Source: UBA3871 sp002392265
GTDB lineage: Bacteria > Bacillota > Clostridia > Peptostreptococcales > Anaerovoracaceae
Length of the DNA: 59,876 nt
Reading direction: 5' to 3'
Assembly: GCA_946614255.1 (NCBI GenBank)
Contig: CAMOGS010000046.1
Location: forward strand, 1-59,876
This document shows, piece after piece, positions 1 through 8,870 of the stretch; positions within the stretch are counted from its first letter, which is position 1; each line of letters starts with the position of its first letter. The position numbers and the translations under genes were made by a program. The notes beneath the pieces are model-generated. The model was not told the origin of the DNA, made no database searches, and saw only the letters and a program-made list of their open reading frames with translations.

Positions 1-14
1 TAAACCCCCAAATA

Positions 15-91
15 TGGTAGCGGCGAGTGGAGTCGAACCACCGACCTTCCGGGTATGAACCGGACGCTCTAGCCAACTAAGCTACACCGCC
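15..91 (-). tRNA. tRNA-Met (CAT)
   Basis: The minus strand folds as a complete 77-nt cloverleaf. The acceptor arm is GGCGGTG paired with CGCCGCT (first pair G-U), with discriminator A and an encoded CCA end. The anticodon stem TCCGG/CCGGA encloses the loop TTCATAC, giving anticodon CAT. The T-loop is TTCGACT. Elongator versus initiator identity was not settled, but a G1-U72 wobble is not the usual mismatched C1-A72 of bacterial initiators, so elongator is more likely. It has its own promoter just upstream. Confidence 0.95.
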
Positions 92-126
92 ACATACAGT
101 TATCGAAATTGACAACCGCAAGAAAT

Positions 127-155
127 ATACTACCATTTATAAGGCCTTCTGTCAA
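127..155 (-). promoter_or_regulatory. Promoter of tRNA-Met
   Basis: Minus strand -35 TTGACA (150-155) and -10 TAGTAT (127-132) are separated by exactly 17 bp, a near-consensus sigma-A promoter. The distance to the tRNA 5' end (91) allows a short leader. Confidence 0.85.
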
Positions 156-181
156 GACCTTCGACGAGCTTTTCGAAAAAA

Positions 182-199
182 TTGCATCGAAATTTGCAA
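182..199 (-). terminator. Possible weak terminator after the TPR gene
   Basis: On the minus strand TTGCA and TGCAA form a 5-bp stem around an 8-nt loop, followed at once by six T residues. The stem is short and AT-rich, so this is a weak call. It lies just downstream of the TPR gene stop and upstream of the tRNA-Met promoter. Confidence 0.35.
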
Positions 200-213
200 G
201 TTTACGAAGAACT

Positions 214-1266
214 TTACAAACTGAGCCCGTCCTCCTTTGCATAGCCCCTGACGAGTTCCAGCTTCTTTTTATACTTTTCCTCGTTCTCAGGCTCACCCAG
301 AGCCTCGTAGGCCCATATCAGCTCCTCCATCGAGTCCATATGCGAAGGATTTAATTTCAGACATTCCCTAAGCTCGGAAACACCCTCAGAAAGCATATTA
401 CATCTGAGATAAGCCATCCCCAGATAGTAATGAATCGGCCACCAGCCCTTTGCGGCATCCGTGCCCGCGTGCTCCGAAAGGATTTTTATTCCCTCTTCAA
501 AGCGGCCTCCCGTAACCGCATTTATCCCGTTTTCAATCTTTACCGGAACTACCAGCTGCTCACGGCGACTCCTCGCATCCTCTTTCTTTTCAAAATCCGT
601 GCCCTTTGAAAGGTAATCCTTGAATGTGAGGTCGGCCTTTATATAAAGTCCCATGTTGAGATACGCATATCCGAGGAAATAGTAAGGATCCGCAAAATCC
701 GGGTACTCAATGGTCATCTGTTCCAAAAGCTCCACAGCTTCCGCCTTGAAAAGACCTATGTACTCGTTTCTGGCCTCATCTGACATCTCGGCAAAGCGCG
801 GAGCCTCGTCCTCCACCTTGCCCGCCTCAAGATACAGCTCCCTGCATATCATCGTGTAGCCGTACAGTGCGGAAAGCTCACCCGGCCTGATTGTCAGCGC
901 CGCCCTGAAGTAGATGCAGGCACTCTCCAGCGCCCCGCTGTCTGCTTCAGCTTCGCCGGCTTTGATTATGCCCTGATACAGTCCGCCCTTGAACAGCTTT
1001 TTCAGGAAGCTGAGATAATCGCCCGCATATTTAAAATCCGGCACGCAGCCAAGCACATAAGCCATATTCACGGCAAGACGCGCGGAAGTGACTCCCTTGC
1101 CCTCGGCGATATTTTTCATATCCTCTTCCTGAAGCGGCACCGGCACATCTCCGAGTACGTCCACAATTCCCATTCTACTGAGTGCTGATGGCGAAAGCTC
1201 ATCAAAAATGAATCTCTTCAGGTAGGGCTCAAAATATTTATTTAATCTGCTTGAAAGCTTAATCAA
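214..1266 (-). CDS. Tetratricopeptide-repeat protein
   Basis: A protein of about 350 residues that looks cytoplasmic, with no signal peptide or membrane segment. Several TPR-like helix pairs are visible: around 'ACIYFRAALTIRPGELSALYGY', 'PYYFLGYAYLNMGLYIKADL' and near the C-terminus 'YYLGMAYLRCNMLSEG' followed by 'LKLNPSH'. TPR solenoids mediate protein-protein contacts, so no enzymatic role is proposed. I prefer the TTG start at 1266 (protein begins LIKLSSRLNK) because GGGGTGGAG sits just upstream; a longer TTG start at 1287 has no good ribosome site. It overlaps the end of the B12/radical SAM gene by 8 bp, implying translational coupling and possibly a shared process. Confidence 0.8.
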   Translation of the reverse strand: MIKLSSRLNKYFEPYLKRFIFDELSPSALSRMGIVDVLGDVPVPLQEEDMKNIAEGKGVTSARLAVNMAYVLGCVPDFKYAGDYLSFLKKLFKGGLYQGIIKAGEAEADSGALESACIYFRAALTIRPGELSALYGYTMICRELYLEAGKVEDEAPRFAEMSDEARNEYIGLFKAEAVELLEQMTIEYPDFADPYYFLGYAYLNMGLYIKADLTFKDYLSKGTDFEKKEDARSRREQLVVPVKIENGINAVTGGRFEEGIKILSEHAGTDAAKGWWPIHYYLGMAYLRCNMLSEGVSELRECLKLNPSHMDSMEELIWAYEALGEPENEEKYKKKLELVRGYAKEDGLSL

Positions 1267-2797
1267 GACTCCACCCCTTTCGCTCAAATTTCTTTACAGC
1301 ATCAAAATTCATTGCTTCGCGCATATCCTCCATCATATAGTGACGCGCCTGCTCGGCAATTCCCGGAAATTCCTCTTCCTTTGATTCCGCAAAACCGTTT
1401 AGGATACGATACAAATCTTCCTTTCGGTGGTTTGAATGCTGATATCCTTTTTCGCAGTAATAATCACTAAAAGCCTCATAGAAAGCAAACGCTCCCTTTG
1501 GCGATGCCTTTGCTATCAAAAACTTAAGCGCCCTCGAAAAGCCGCCCCTGTTGTAATAGTAGTCGAGCACCTTTTCTATCCCATGAAGACGCACCAGCTC
1601 TTTAGCCGAGATAAATTTATTCGAAATCACCTCGTAAGGCGGATAATCTCTGTAAACATATCCGTATTTCTCGGCATCCCTCCTGATGGCTGTACCCTTT
1701 AACAGCTTAAGAAAGCCCAGATGCAGCTTTTGCGCACCCGTCCTGTAGACATTATCAAATGACTTTCCAAACGAAACGTAATCCTCAAACGGAAGCCCTG
1801 CAATTAAATCCGCGTGCACCTCGATATTTCCCGGTCCTGCAAGAGTGAATATGTTCTCGAGCACTTCCTTTACCTGCGTGCTGCGGTTAACTGCCGAAAG
1901 CGCGTCGCGGTTTGTCGACTGCACACCTATCTCGAGCTGGAAAAGCCCCTTTCGCGCTCCTCTCAGCAGGCTGACGGTTTCATCGTCTATTAAATCGGCG
2001 CAAAGCTCCAGATGAAAATTCGTCACGCCGTTATCATTCTTTACTATGTAGTTTAAAATATCGTACGCCCTTTTCCTGTCATAGTTAAAGGTTCTGTCTA
2101 TGAACTTAACCTGAGAGACCTTTTTCAGCAGGAAATACTGTATGTCCCTCCGGATTCTTTCCATCGAAAGCGAGCGTACACTCTTTTCTATCGACGACAG
2201 ACAGTAGGAGCATCTCCTCGGACATCCCCTCGACGACTCATAATATATGATTTTATCGCTCTCAGGAACAATAAAGCTATACGGAAACGGCAGCGAGTCC
2301 ATCGTCAGCTGCGGTGCAGGCTGATTTACAAACACATCCCCGCCCAGCCTGTAGGTCAGGCTCGGTATCGCAGGAAGCACTGTCGCAAGGTCCGTAATAT
2401 TGTCCTCCACCGCCCGAAGCGCCTTTACGCACTCATGGAACGCATATTCACCCTCTCCCGAAATGACATAATCGATAAAGGCGTTTCTCAGCATTATCGT
2501 CGCTCCGTCAAAGCTCACCTCCGGACCGCCCAAAAGAATCTTCGTTTCGGGGCATGCTTTTTTCAGGTTCTCCGCAAGGCGCAAGGTTTGCTCGATATTC
2601 CAGATATAGCAAGAAAAGGCAACTAAATCATAGTCGCCCTTTACTATTTCCCCATATACATAAGCATCGTCATTGTTTATGGTATATTCACGAATCTCAA
2701 TCCCCGGTGTCTCTTCGGCGCATACCGAATAAAGGTATTTAACTGCCAGATTTGAGTGTACATATTGTGAATTGAGTGTTGTGATAAGTATCTTCAT
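1259..2797 (-). CDS. B12-binding radical SAM protein (DUF4080 type)
   Basis: 512 residues. The N-terminal part (about 1-130) is a Rossmann-like cobalamin-binding domain (MKILITTLNSQYVHSNLA, LLGGPEVSF). A radical SAM barrel follows with the canonical CX3CX2C cluster motif at C192, C196 and C199 (GCPRRCSYC). The C-terminal extension matches the DUF4080 architecture I know from Firmicutes, including the YYNRGGFSRALKFL stretch. Family members use cobalamin and SAM for methyl or other radical transfers, but the substrate of this subfamily is not known to me. The GGAAGGG site supports the ATG. It lies 10 bp downstream of another radical SAM gene and overlaps the TPR gene. Confidence 0.88.
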   Translation of the reverse strand: MKILITTLNSQYVHSNLAVKYLYSVCAEETPGIEIREYTINNDDAYVYGEIVKGDYDLVAFSCYIWNIEQTLRLAENLKKACPETKILLGGPEVSFDGATIMLRNAFIDYVISGEGEYAFHECVKALRAVEDNITDLATVLPAIPSLTYRLGGDVFVNQPAPQLTMDSLPFPYSFIVPESDKIIYYESSRGCPRRCSYCLSSIEKSVRSLSMERIRRDIQYFLLKKVSQVKFIDRTFNYDRKRAYDILNYIVKNDNGVTNFHLELCADLIDDETVSLLRGARKGLFQLEIGVQSTNRDALSAVNRSTQVKEVLENIFTLAGPGNIEVHADLIAGLPFEDYVSFGKSFDNVYRTGAQKLHLGFLKLLKGTAIRRDAEKYGYVYRDYPPYEVISNKFISAKELVRLHGIEKVLDYYYNRGGFSRALKFLIAKASPKGAFAFYEAFSDYYCEKGYQHSNHRKEDLYRILNGFAESKEEEFPGIAEQARHYMMEDMREAMNFDAVKKFERKGWSLD

Positions 2798-2807
2798 TTT
2801 GCCCTTC

Positions 2808-3683
2808 CTACAGCGCTCTGAATATTTCGCTTTTCAGCATTCCCGTATCCTTTAGCGCAGCCTCGCAGCGTGCAATCATCCTGTCGCGATCCTCCGGAAG
2901 ATTCCCGCGAAGCGACAGATAGTTTGAAGCGTGGTTCATGCGAAATACACAGGACTTCTTTGGAATCCCCACATTTTTCAGTATCAGCAGAGTCTCCGCC
3001 ACGGCCTCTTCACCGGTCAGTACCTGAAACTCACCGCGCGCTATCGCTCCGGTAAGCGGCGCCAGAGGCTCTGTCATCAGTGTCAAAAGCCCCACATAAG
3101 ACGCTCCCATTTCGGTTATCATCGAGCCCGTTTTTACAGCATGCTCCCGCATAAGCTCTTTTCCGCCCAGTCCGCTGATAAACGTCACACTCGCCATAAT
3201 GCCGCAGCGCTCCACTTTCTGAACGGCCGCGATTATTTCCTCGCGGCTGCTGCCTTTGTTTACCCTTCTGAGGACTTCATCAGAGCCCGACTCTGCGCCG
3301 ATATACACCATAGCAAGCCCTGCCTTGCGAAGCGCAATAAGCTCCTCATCGGTCTTTCTGTTTATGTCTCCGGCGCGGCCGTAGGTTGTGACTCTCTCGC
3401 ACTCCGGGAATAGCTCGGCTATGCGGGAAAGTATCGTAAGCAGCTTGCTGTTTGCAAGGCACAGCGCATCGCCGTCGCACAGAAAAATGCGGCCCACGCG
3501 GTCATAGTACTCGCGTGCCATGCTGAGGTCTTCGAGAATTTCTGCCATGGGACGAACGTGAAATTTCTTGTCCTTGTACATGCTGCAGAATGTGCATTTG
3601 TTGTGCGAACAGCCCACAGTCACCTGTAAAAGGTAGCTGTATGCCTCACTTGGCGGGCGATATATCATTCCTTCGTATCTCAA
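2808..3683 (-). CDS. Radical SAM protein with CX4CX2C cluster motif
   Basis: 291 residues. The cluster motif is GCSHNKCTFC, with C25, C30 and C33: CX4CX2C spacing instead of the canonical CX3CX2C. Downstream, 'FLCDGDALCL' and 'VYIGAESGSDEVLRRVNKGSS' fit the Elp3/MiaB-like barrel with its GAESG SAM-contact motif. The reaction is unknown; it could be an anaerobic oxidoreductase or modifying enzyme. The start is TTG, supported by GAGG seven bases upstream. It lies 11 bp after argS and 10 bp before the B12/radical SAM gene, so these are probably co-transcribed. Confidence 0.85.
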   Translation of the reverse strand: MRYEGMIYRPPSEAYSYLLQVTVGCSHNKCTFCSMYKDKKFHVRPMAEILEDLSMAREYYDRVGRIFLCDGDALCLANSKLLTILSRIAELFPECERVTTYGRAGDINRKTDEELIALRKAGLAMVYIGAESGSDEVLRRVNKGSSREEIIAAVQKVERCGIMASVTFISGLGGKELMREHAVKTGSMITEMGASYVGLLTLMTEPLAPLTGAIARGEFQVLTGEEAVAETLLILKNVGIPKKSCVFRMNHASNYLSLRGNLPEDRDRMIARCEAALKDTGMLKSEIFRAL

Positions 3684-3694
3684 AGTTTTACCTC

Positions 3695-5413
3695 TTACAT
3701 CTTTTCAGGTGCCTTCATGCCGAGGAGATTAAGTCCTGCCGCAATTGTTGACTTTGCCGCATAAACGAGCGCCACCTTTGCAAGCTTTTCGGCTTCGTTG
3801 TCAACGAGAATGTGCTCGTCATAGTAGAACTTGTTAAAGCTCTGAGCGACATCAACAATGTGGCGTGTCAGAATTGACGGCTCGTACTTTTCGGCTGCCT
3901 CTAAAATAGCTGCAGGGAAGTCATAGATTTCCTTTGCAAGCTTGTATGCGGACTCGCCTGTGAGATAATTCATGTCAAGGCTTTCAACCTTCTGTGCTGC
4001 CGCAACCACTGAATCACCCGCATTTCTGAGTACTGAGCATGCTCTTGCATGTGCATACTGAACATAAGGGCCCGTCTCGCCTTCAAAGTTTAATACCTTG
4101 TTCCAGCTGAATACATAGTCCTTTATCTTGCTGTTTGAAAGCTCCTGGAAAATAACTGCGCCAATGCCAACAGCCTTTGCTATTTCGTCGACGTTTTCCG
4201 CATTAGGATTCTTTTCAAGTATGATTTCCTTTGTCTTTTCAACCGCACGGTTTAATACATCCTCGAGGAATACGACTCTGCCGTGTCTGGTGGACATTGT
4301 GCCGTCTTCGAGTGACACAAGTCCGAAAGGAATATGTACGCAGTCGTGCGCCCATTCTCTGCCCATCAGCTCGAGGATCTTGATCCACTGCTGGAAGTGC
4401 AGATTCTGCTGGGATGCAACGATGTATAGATTCTTGTAGAAATTGTAGTGATCCTTGCGGTAATTTGCTGCCGCGAGGTCTCTGGTAATGTAGAGGGATG
4501 AACCGTCGGACTTCTTTATAAGTGCAGGCGGCATTCCGTAAGGCTCGAGGTCCACTATCATTGCGCCCTCGGATTCCTTCATGAGGCCCTTTTCCTCGAG
4601 CTCCTTTTCGATTGCAGGCATTTTGTCTGAGTAAAAGCTTTCGCCTGCATACGAATCGTAGCTGATTCCGAGCATGTCATATACGCGGTTAAACTCCTTG
4701 AGTGACTCGTCTCTGAACCACTGCCACAGACGCACTTCCTCAGGCTCGCCCTTTTCGAGCTTTGCAAAGATTGCTCTTGCCTCATCATCGAGCTCAGGAT
4801 GAGTTTCAACCTCAACATGGAACTTTGTATAGTATTCGAGGAGAGTCTTGATAGGCTCTCTCTTTACGTCTTCCTCGTTACCCCAGTGGCGGTATGCGCA
4901 AATCATCTTTCCGAACTGCGTGCCGTAGTCGCCGAGGTGGTTAATCCTTACTGTCTTGTAGCCGAGTGCATCGTAAAGCTTGTAGATGGCATTACCGATT
5001 ACAGTGGATCTGATGTGTCCGATATGGAAAGGCTTTGCAATGTTAGGAGATGAATACTCTACGATAACGGTCTTGCCGCCGCCGATGTCACTGCGTCCGT
5101 AGCCTTCACCCTTTTCGATTACTTCGGAGAGAACGCTCTTTACGAATTCCTCTTTGCTCATAAACATGTTTACATATGCGTTAACAGGTTCAACCTTTGC
5201 AAAAAGCGGATTCCCTTCGAGTTTTCCCGCTATATCCTTTGCAATCATAGGAGGTGCTTTCTTAAGCACCTTTGCGAGCTTGAAGCAAGGGAAAGCATAG
5301 TCTCCCATCTTGTCATCGGCAGGTACCTCTACAACATCCATAATTTCCGGGAGCTCCAGGCCCACGCCTGCATCATATATTGCCTTTGCAACTAATTCTT
5401 TATAATCAATCAT
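3695..5413 (-). CDS. argS: Arginyl-tRNA synthetase
   Basis: Class I aminoacyl-tRNA synthetase that charges tRNA-Arg with arginine in the cytoplasm. 572 residues, normal for the family. It has the N-terminal ArgRS domain (about 1-90), the HIGH signature at 130-133 (KPFHIGH), a catalytic Rossmann fold containing MSTRHGRVVFLEDVL, and the DALR anticodon-binding domain at the C-terminus ending in the usual ...GLNLLGMKAPEKM. The lysine of KMSK is replaced (MSTRHG), which is normal in ArgRS. Its ATG overlaps the DUF523 stop in an ATGA junction, with AGGA as ribosome site. No T-box leader was seen upstream. Confidence 0.98.
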   Translation of the reverse strand: MIDYKELVAKAIYDAGVGLELPEIMDVVEVPADDKMGDYAFPCFKLAKVLKKAPPMIAKDIAGKLEGNPLFAKVEPVNAYVNMFMSKEEFVKSVLSEVIEKGEGYGRSDIGGGKTVIVEYSSPNIAKPFHIGHIRSTVIGNAIYKLYDALGYKTVRINHLGDYGTQFGKMICAYRHWGNEEDVKREPIKTLLEYYTKFHVEVETHPELDDEARAIFAKLEKGEPEEVRLWQWFRDESLKEFNRVYDMLGISYDSYAGESFYSDKMPAIEKELEEKGLMKESEGAMIVDLEPYGMPPALIKKSDGSSLYITRDLAAANYRKDHYNFYKNLYIVASQQNLHFQQWIKILELMGREWAHDCVHIPFGLVSLEDGTMSTRHGRVVFLEDVLNRAVEKTKEIILEKNPNAENVDEIAKAVGIGAVIFQELSNSKIKDYVFSWNKVLNFEGETGPYVQYAHARACSVLRNAGDSVVAAAQKVESLDMNYLTGESAYKLAKEIYDFPAAILEAAEKYEPSILTRHIVDVAQSFNKFYYDEHILVDNEAEKLAKVALVYAAKSTIAAGLNLLGMKAPEKM

Positions 5414-5868
5414 AATAAATCCTTTCTTTCTTCATTCCAAACCGGTATCCCAATTTCCCTGAGTCTTCGGACGAATATCCCGTCGCCGCAAATCAGCGTA
5501 TGCGAAAACGTCCCGTCGTAAATGCTTCCGCTCCCGCAGGACGGACTGTTTTTCTTTAATATCGCCCCTTCGATAATCTCTCCTCGGGCTCGGGCCTCCT
5601 TTTGCGCAGCCCTAAGCGTTTCCTCCGCGCCGCTTTCAAAGGCAGCCGTCACATCCTCGCCGATGTCATTAACCACGGCAGTGTTACCACCAGCCGCATC
5701 CTCGCGAATCTCACAAGGGTGTCTCGGCACGGAAAGCCCACCGGCAACCTCCGGGCAGACAGGCATGAAGCTGTGCTTTTCCGCAAACGATTTCACGCAA
5801 TCGCTGAGGTTGTTTCCGCCGCTATATTTGCAGTTTTCACCGAGAAGGCACGCGCTGATCAAGTACAC
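5410..5868 (-). CDS. DUF523 (YbbK-like) protein
   Basis: 152 residues, the full length of the DUF523 family. Hallmarks are the N-terminal SACLLGENCKYSGGNN with two cysteines, CPEVAGGLSVPRHPCEI, and 'AILKKNSPSCGSGSIYDG', where the SPSCG motif is nearly invariant. Its conserved cysteines suggest redox or metal binding, but the function is not established. The start codon is GTG behind a strong GGAGGAAAG. It is sandwiched between mutS2 and argS, overlapping argS by 4 bp. Confidence 0.9.
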   Translation of the reverse strand: MYLISACLLGENCKYSGGNNLSDCVKSFAEKHSFMPVCPEVAGGLSVPRHPCEIREDAAGGNTAVVNDIGEDVTAAFESGAEETLRAAQKEARARGEIIEGAILKKNSPSCGSGSIYDGTFSHTLICGDGIFVRRLREIGIPVWNEERKDLL

Positions 5869-5882
5869 TTCTTTCCTCCGAG

Positions 5883-8276
5883 TTATTTCTTTAGAGTCAC
5901 AATGGTTACACCATCGCCACCTTCATTGTATTTGCCTTTGCGGTAAGATGCAACCGCCTTGTGCTTTTTGCACAGATTCTGCACTCCGTTTCGAAGAATT
6001 CCTTCGCCACGGCCGTGAATTATCGTCACGTTTTCGAGATTTGCTATCATGGCATCGTCAAGATATTTGTCGACCTCCATCATGGCATCGTCGAGGTTCT
6101 TGCCGACAATATTTATCGAAAGAGAAATCTGCTGAGACTTCGTACGATACATTGTACCATATTTTGTCCCCCGGAATTCCTCTTTAACCTTCTTTCTTTT
6201 CACATTCAGCAGCATCAGGTCGCTCACCTTTACGGTCATCTTCATCACGCCGACCTGAACCTGCACACTTTCTGATGCGTCCGGAAGGCTGATTACTTCA
6301 CCGTTTTGGCCGATTGACATCACCTTTACCTGTGACCCGATTTTAATATCCTCAGGCTTTGCCGATTCAAACTCCTCGCTGACCACAATCTTTTCGCGGT
6401 ATTTCTTTTCCGCCTGATTCAGCCTGCGTTTGTTTTCATCATAGCGCCGGGTACGCTCGCCGAGCGAATCCATCTTTGCGAGCTCTTTGAGCTCCTGCTG
6501 AACTTCCTTTGACGTTTCCTGGGCATCCTTTATTATGCTGCGCGCTTCTTCGCGTGCCTGCGCCAGGATTTTGTCCTTTTCGCCTTCAATCTTTGCCTTT
6601 AGCTTGTCTATTTCTTCTTTCTGCCTTCTGATTTCCGCACCGAGAGCAGCCGCATCCTCACGTTCAGCCTCAGCCGCACGACGGTCTGCCTCGAGCGAGG
6701 TTATGACCTCTTCAAACTCGATGTCTCCGCTCTCAAGAAGTGCCCTTGCGTCATCTATGACCTCTCCGTCAAGCCCCAGCTTTCTGCTGATTTCAAACGC
6801 ATTCGACCTGCCCGGCACACCCACAAGCAGCCTGTAAGTCGGCGACAACGTCTCCACATCAAACTCCATGCAGGCATTTTCTACATCCTGCGTGGATATT
6901 GCATATTTCTTCAGCTCGTTGTAGTGCGTCGTCGCAACCGTAAAGGCGCCGCGCCTGCGCACATGTTCAAGCACGGATATCGCAAGTGCCGCACCCTCTG
7001 TCGGGTCGGTACCCGCTCCAAGCTCATCGACCAGAACCAGAGTGTTTGGATCTGCTTCCCTGACAATTTCAACGATATTTTTCATATGCGAAGAAAATGT
7101 CGAAAGGTTTTGCTCTATACTCTGCTCATCGCCGATATCAGCATATATTCTTTCGTAAACGGGCATTCTCGACATTCCCGAAGCCGGTATATGAAGTCCC
7201 GACTGGAACATCATTGCGAGAAGCCCGACTGTTTTCAGCGTTACTGTTTTACCGCCCGTATTCGGCCCGGTTATCACCAGCGTGTGATATTCCTCCGCAT
7301 CCGAAATGCGGCCCAGCGTTACTGTAATAGGTACCGCCTTTTTACTGTCCAAAAGCGGATGTCTGGCCTCTTTCAGTACCAGACCGCTGTCCTCGGACAG
7401 CTGTGGCTGCTCCGCATGCATCGCCGCACTGAGCTTTCCCTTTGCAAACATATAATCCAGCTTGCAAAGAAGCTGCTGATTATTCAGTAGCTCGTGAAAA
7501 TGCTCCGCAACACTGACGGTCAAATCCTCGAGTATTCTCTGGATTTCAGCCTTTTCGGCCAGCTCCAGCTCGCGAAGCTCATTATTTAAGTTTACTATTG
7601 CCTGCGGCTCAATAAACAGGGTGGCACCGGTCTGTGAACGGTCGTGAATCATACCCGGAAACTGGGCTCTGTGCTCCTGCTTTACCGGTATGCAGTATCT
7701 GCCGTCGCGCATGGTTACTATGGCATCCTGCAGATATGTCCTGTTTGCGGATGAATTGATAATGTTATTCAGTCTCGCGGTAATGGCTTCGCCCTGCTGA
7801 ACCTTTTTTCTTCTGATGGATTTCAGCTCGGGGCTCGCATTGTCCGCCATCTCATCCTCCGAGAGGATGCATCTGTCTATATTTTCCTCGAGGTATTTCT
7901 GTAAAACCAAAACCTCGGTGATTCCGTCTATTATCGGCAGCTTTGGTAAATCGGACTTCAGATAATTTACTACCTCCCTGGTAACGCGCACATTGTAGAG
8001 TATTTCCAGCAGCTGCTTCATTGAAAGGCAGCCCCCCTTGCGCGCCAGATTAAGGCTCCCTGCGATGTCATAAAAGCTGCCGAGAGGCAAAGCGCCCTTG
8101 TGAACAATCACAGTGAGCGCTTCGCCGGTCTCCGCCTGTAAATCTCTGATTTCTCTGATGTCGGTGCTCGGGCGAAGCTTTAAAAGTTCCTGCCTGGTCA
8201 TTTCGGAAGCTGCCTGATCCGAAAGCATTTTTATTATTTTTTCGTATTCAAGAACTTTAAATGTCTTTTCATTCAT
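5883..8276 (-). CDS. mutS2: Endonuclease MutS2
   Basis: 797 residues, typical MutS2 length. It is an ATPase of the MutS family that acts on recombination intermediates and, in Bacillus, on collided ribosomes. The MutS core has the Walker A motif TGPNTGGKT (336-344) and 'LVLVDELGAGTDPTEGAAL' as Walker B. A long charged coiled coil (about 520-640) follows, then the KOW-like region and a C-terminal Smr nuclease domain (about 720-797) with HGRGEG. The mismatch-recognition domain of MutS1 is absent, as expected. It follows zapA by 24 bp; the zapA-mutS2 pairing is common in Clostridia and Bacilli. Confidence 0.98.
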   Translation of the reverse strand: MNEKTFKVLEYEKIIKMLSDQAASEMTRQELLKLRPSTDIREIRDLQAETGEALTVIVHKGALPLGSFYDIAGSLNLARKGGCLSMKQLLEILYNVRVTREVVNYLKSDLPKLPIIDGITEVLVLQKYLEENIDRCILSEDEMADNASPELKSIRRKKVQQGEAITARLNNIINSSANRTYLQDAIVTMRDGRYCIPVKQEHRAQFPGMIHDRSQTGATLFIEPQAIVNLNNELRELELAEKAEIQRILEDLTVSVAEHFHELLNNQQLLCKLDYMFAKGKLSAAMHAEQPQLSEDSGLVLKEARHPLLDSKKAVPITVTLGRISDAEEYHTLVITGPNTGGKTVTLKTVGLLAMMFQSGLHIPASGMSRMPVYERIYADIGDEQSIEQNLSTFSSHMKNIVEIVREADPNTLVLVDELGAGTDPTEGAALAISVLEHVRRRGAFTVATTHYNELKKYAISTQDVENACMEFDVETLSPTYRLLVGVPGRSNAFEISRKLGLDGEVIDDARALLESGDIEFEEVITSLEADRRAAEAEREDAAALGAEIRRQKEEIDKLKAKIEGEKDKILAQAREEARSIIKDAQETSKEVQQELKELAKMDSLGERTRRYDENKRRLNQAEKKYREKIVVSEEFESAKPEDIKIGSQVKVMSIGQNGEVISLPDASESVQVQVGVMKMTVKVSDLMLLNVKRKKVKEEFRGTKYGTMYRTKSQQISLSINIVGKNLDDAMMEVDKYLDDAMIANLENVTIIHGRGEGILRNGVQNLCKKHKAVASYRKGKYNEGGDGVTIVTLKK

Positions 8277-8300
8277 ATCCTTCCCCCGGGTGCCTTCCGA

Positions 8301-8852
8301 CTATAGCATGTTTTTATAGTGTTCTACCTCGCTCTTTAATGTAATGTTTTCCATCTGGACATCAAAGAAACTGTCCTCGAGCTCTTTGCATTTTTTCTCC
8401 AGCTCACTGATTTGTGTGCTTTCCGATACTGATGCCTTTTCTCTGGTTTCCCTGACCTCCTCGCGAAGCTTTTCAAGCTCTGCCTCCGCTTCACTCAAGG
8501 ATCTCATCAGCTCCTCTTTTTGTCTGTTCACAGAGCTCGTTTCTTCTTTGTAAGCCATGAAATTGCGCTTGGCTTCATCCCAAAGATTAACGTAGTGCTC
8601 AGTATCTTTTTTGAGCTGCTCGTTAGCTTTCTCCAGGTCTTCCTTTTCCTGCTTTGCAGTGAAAAATTCATCAGCAATGTTTACCGCAGCAAGCATTGCC
8701 ACCACCTGCGGTGGTGTGCCCGGGGCGAGCTTGCTGATTTCAAGCATCTTGCCGTCAACGTAGTCAGCCACCTTCATGATATGCTCGCGGCTTTCTTCTC
8801 CGGAAATGGTATATTCCTGGCCGTATATCTTTACGCTAACTTTGTTTTCCAT
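8301..8852 (-). CDS. zapA: Cell division protein ZapA
   Basis: 183 residues. The first 90 match ZapA (VSVKIYGQEYTISGEES, HIMKVADYVDGKM, 'AAVNIADEFF'), a small protein that bundles FtsZ filaments at the division site. The rest is a long coiled coil, making the protein roughly twice the minimal family length; long forms are common in Clostridia. I chose the ATG at 8852 (MENKVSV) with AAAGGAG upstream over a GTG two codons earlier. It lies between pheT and mutS2. Confidence 0.93.
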   Translation of the reverse strand: MENKVSVKIYGQEYTISGEESREHIMKVADYVDGKMLEISKLAPGTPPQVVAMLAAVNIADEFFTAKQEKEDLEKANEQLKKDTEHYVNLWDEAKRNFMAYKEETSSVNRQKEELMRSLSEAEAELEKLREEVRETREKASVSESTQISELEKKCKELEDSFFDVQMENITLKSEVEHYKNML

Positions 8853-8870
8853 GGTCACTCCTTTACTTTT

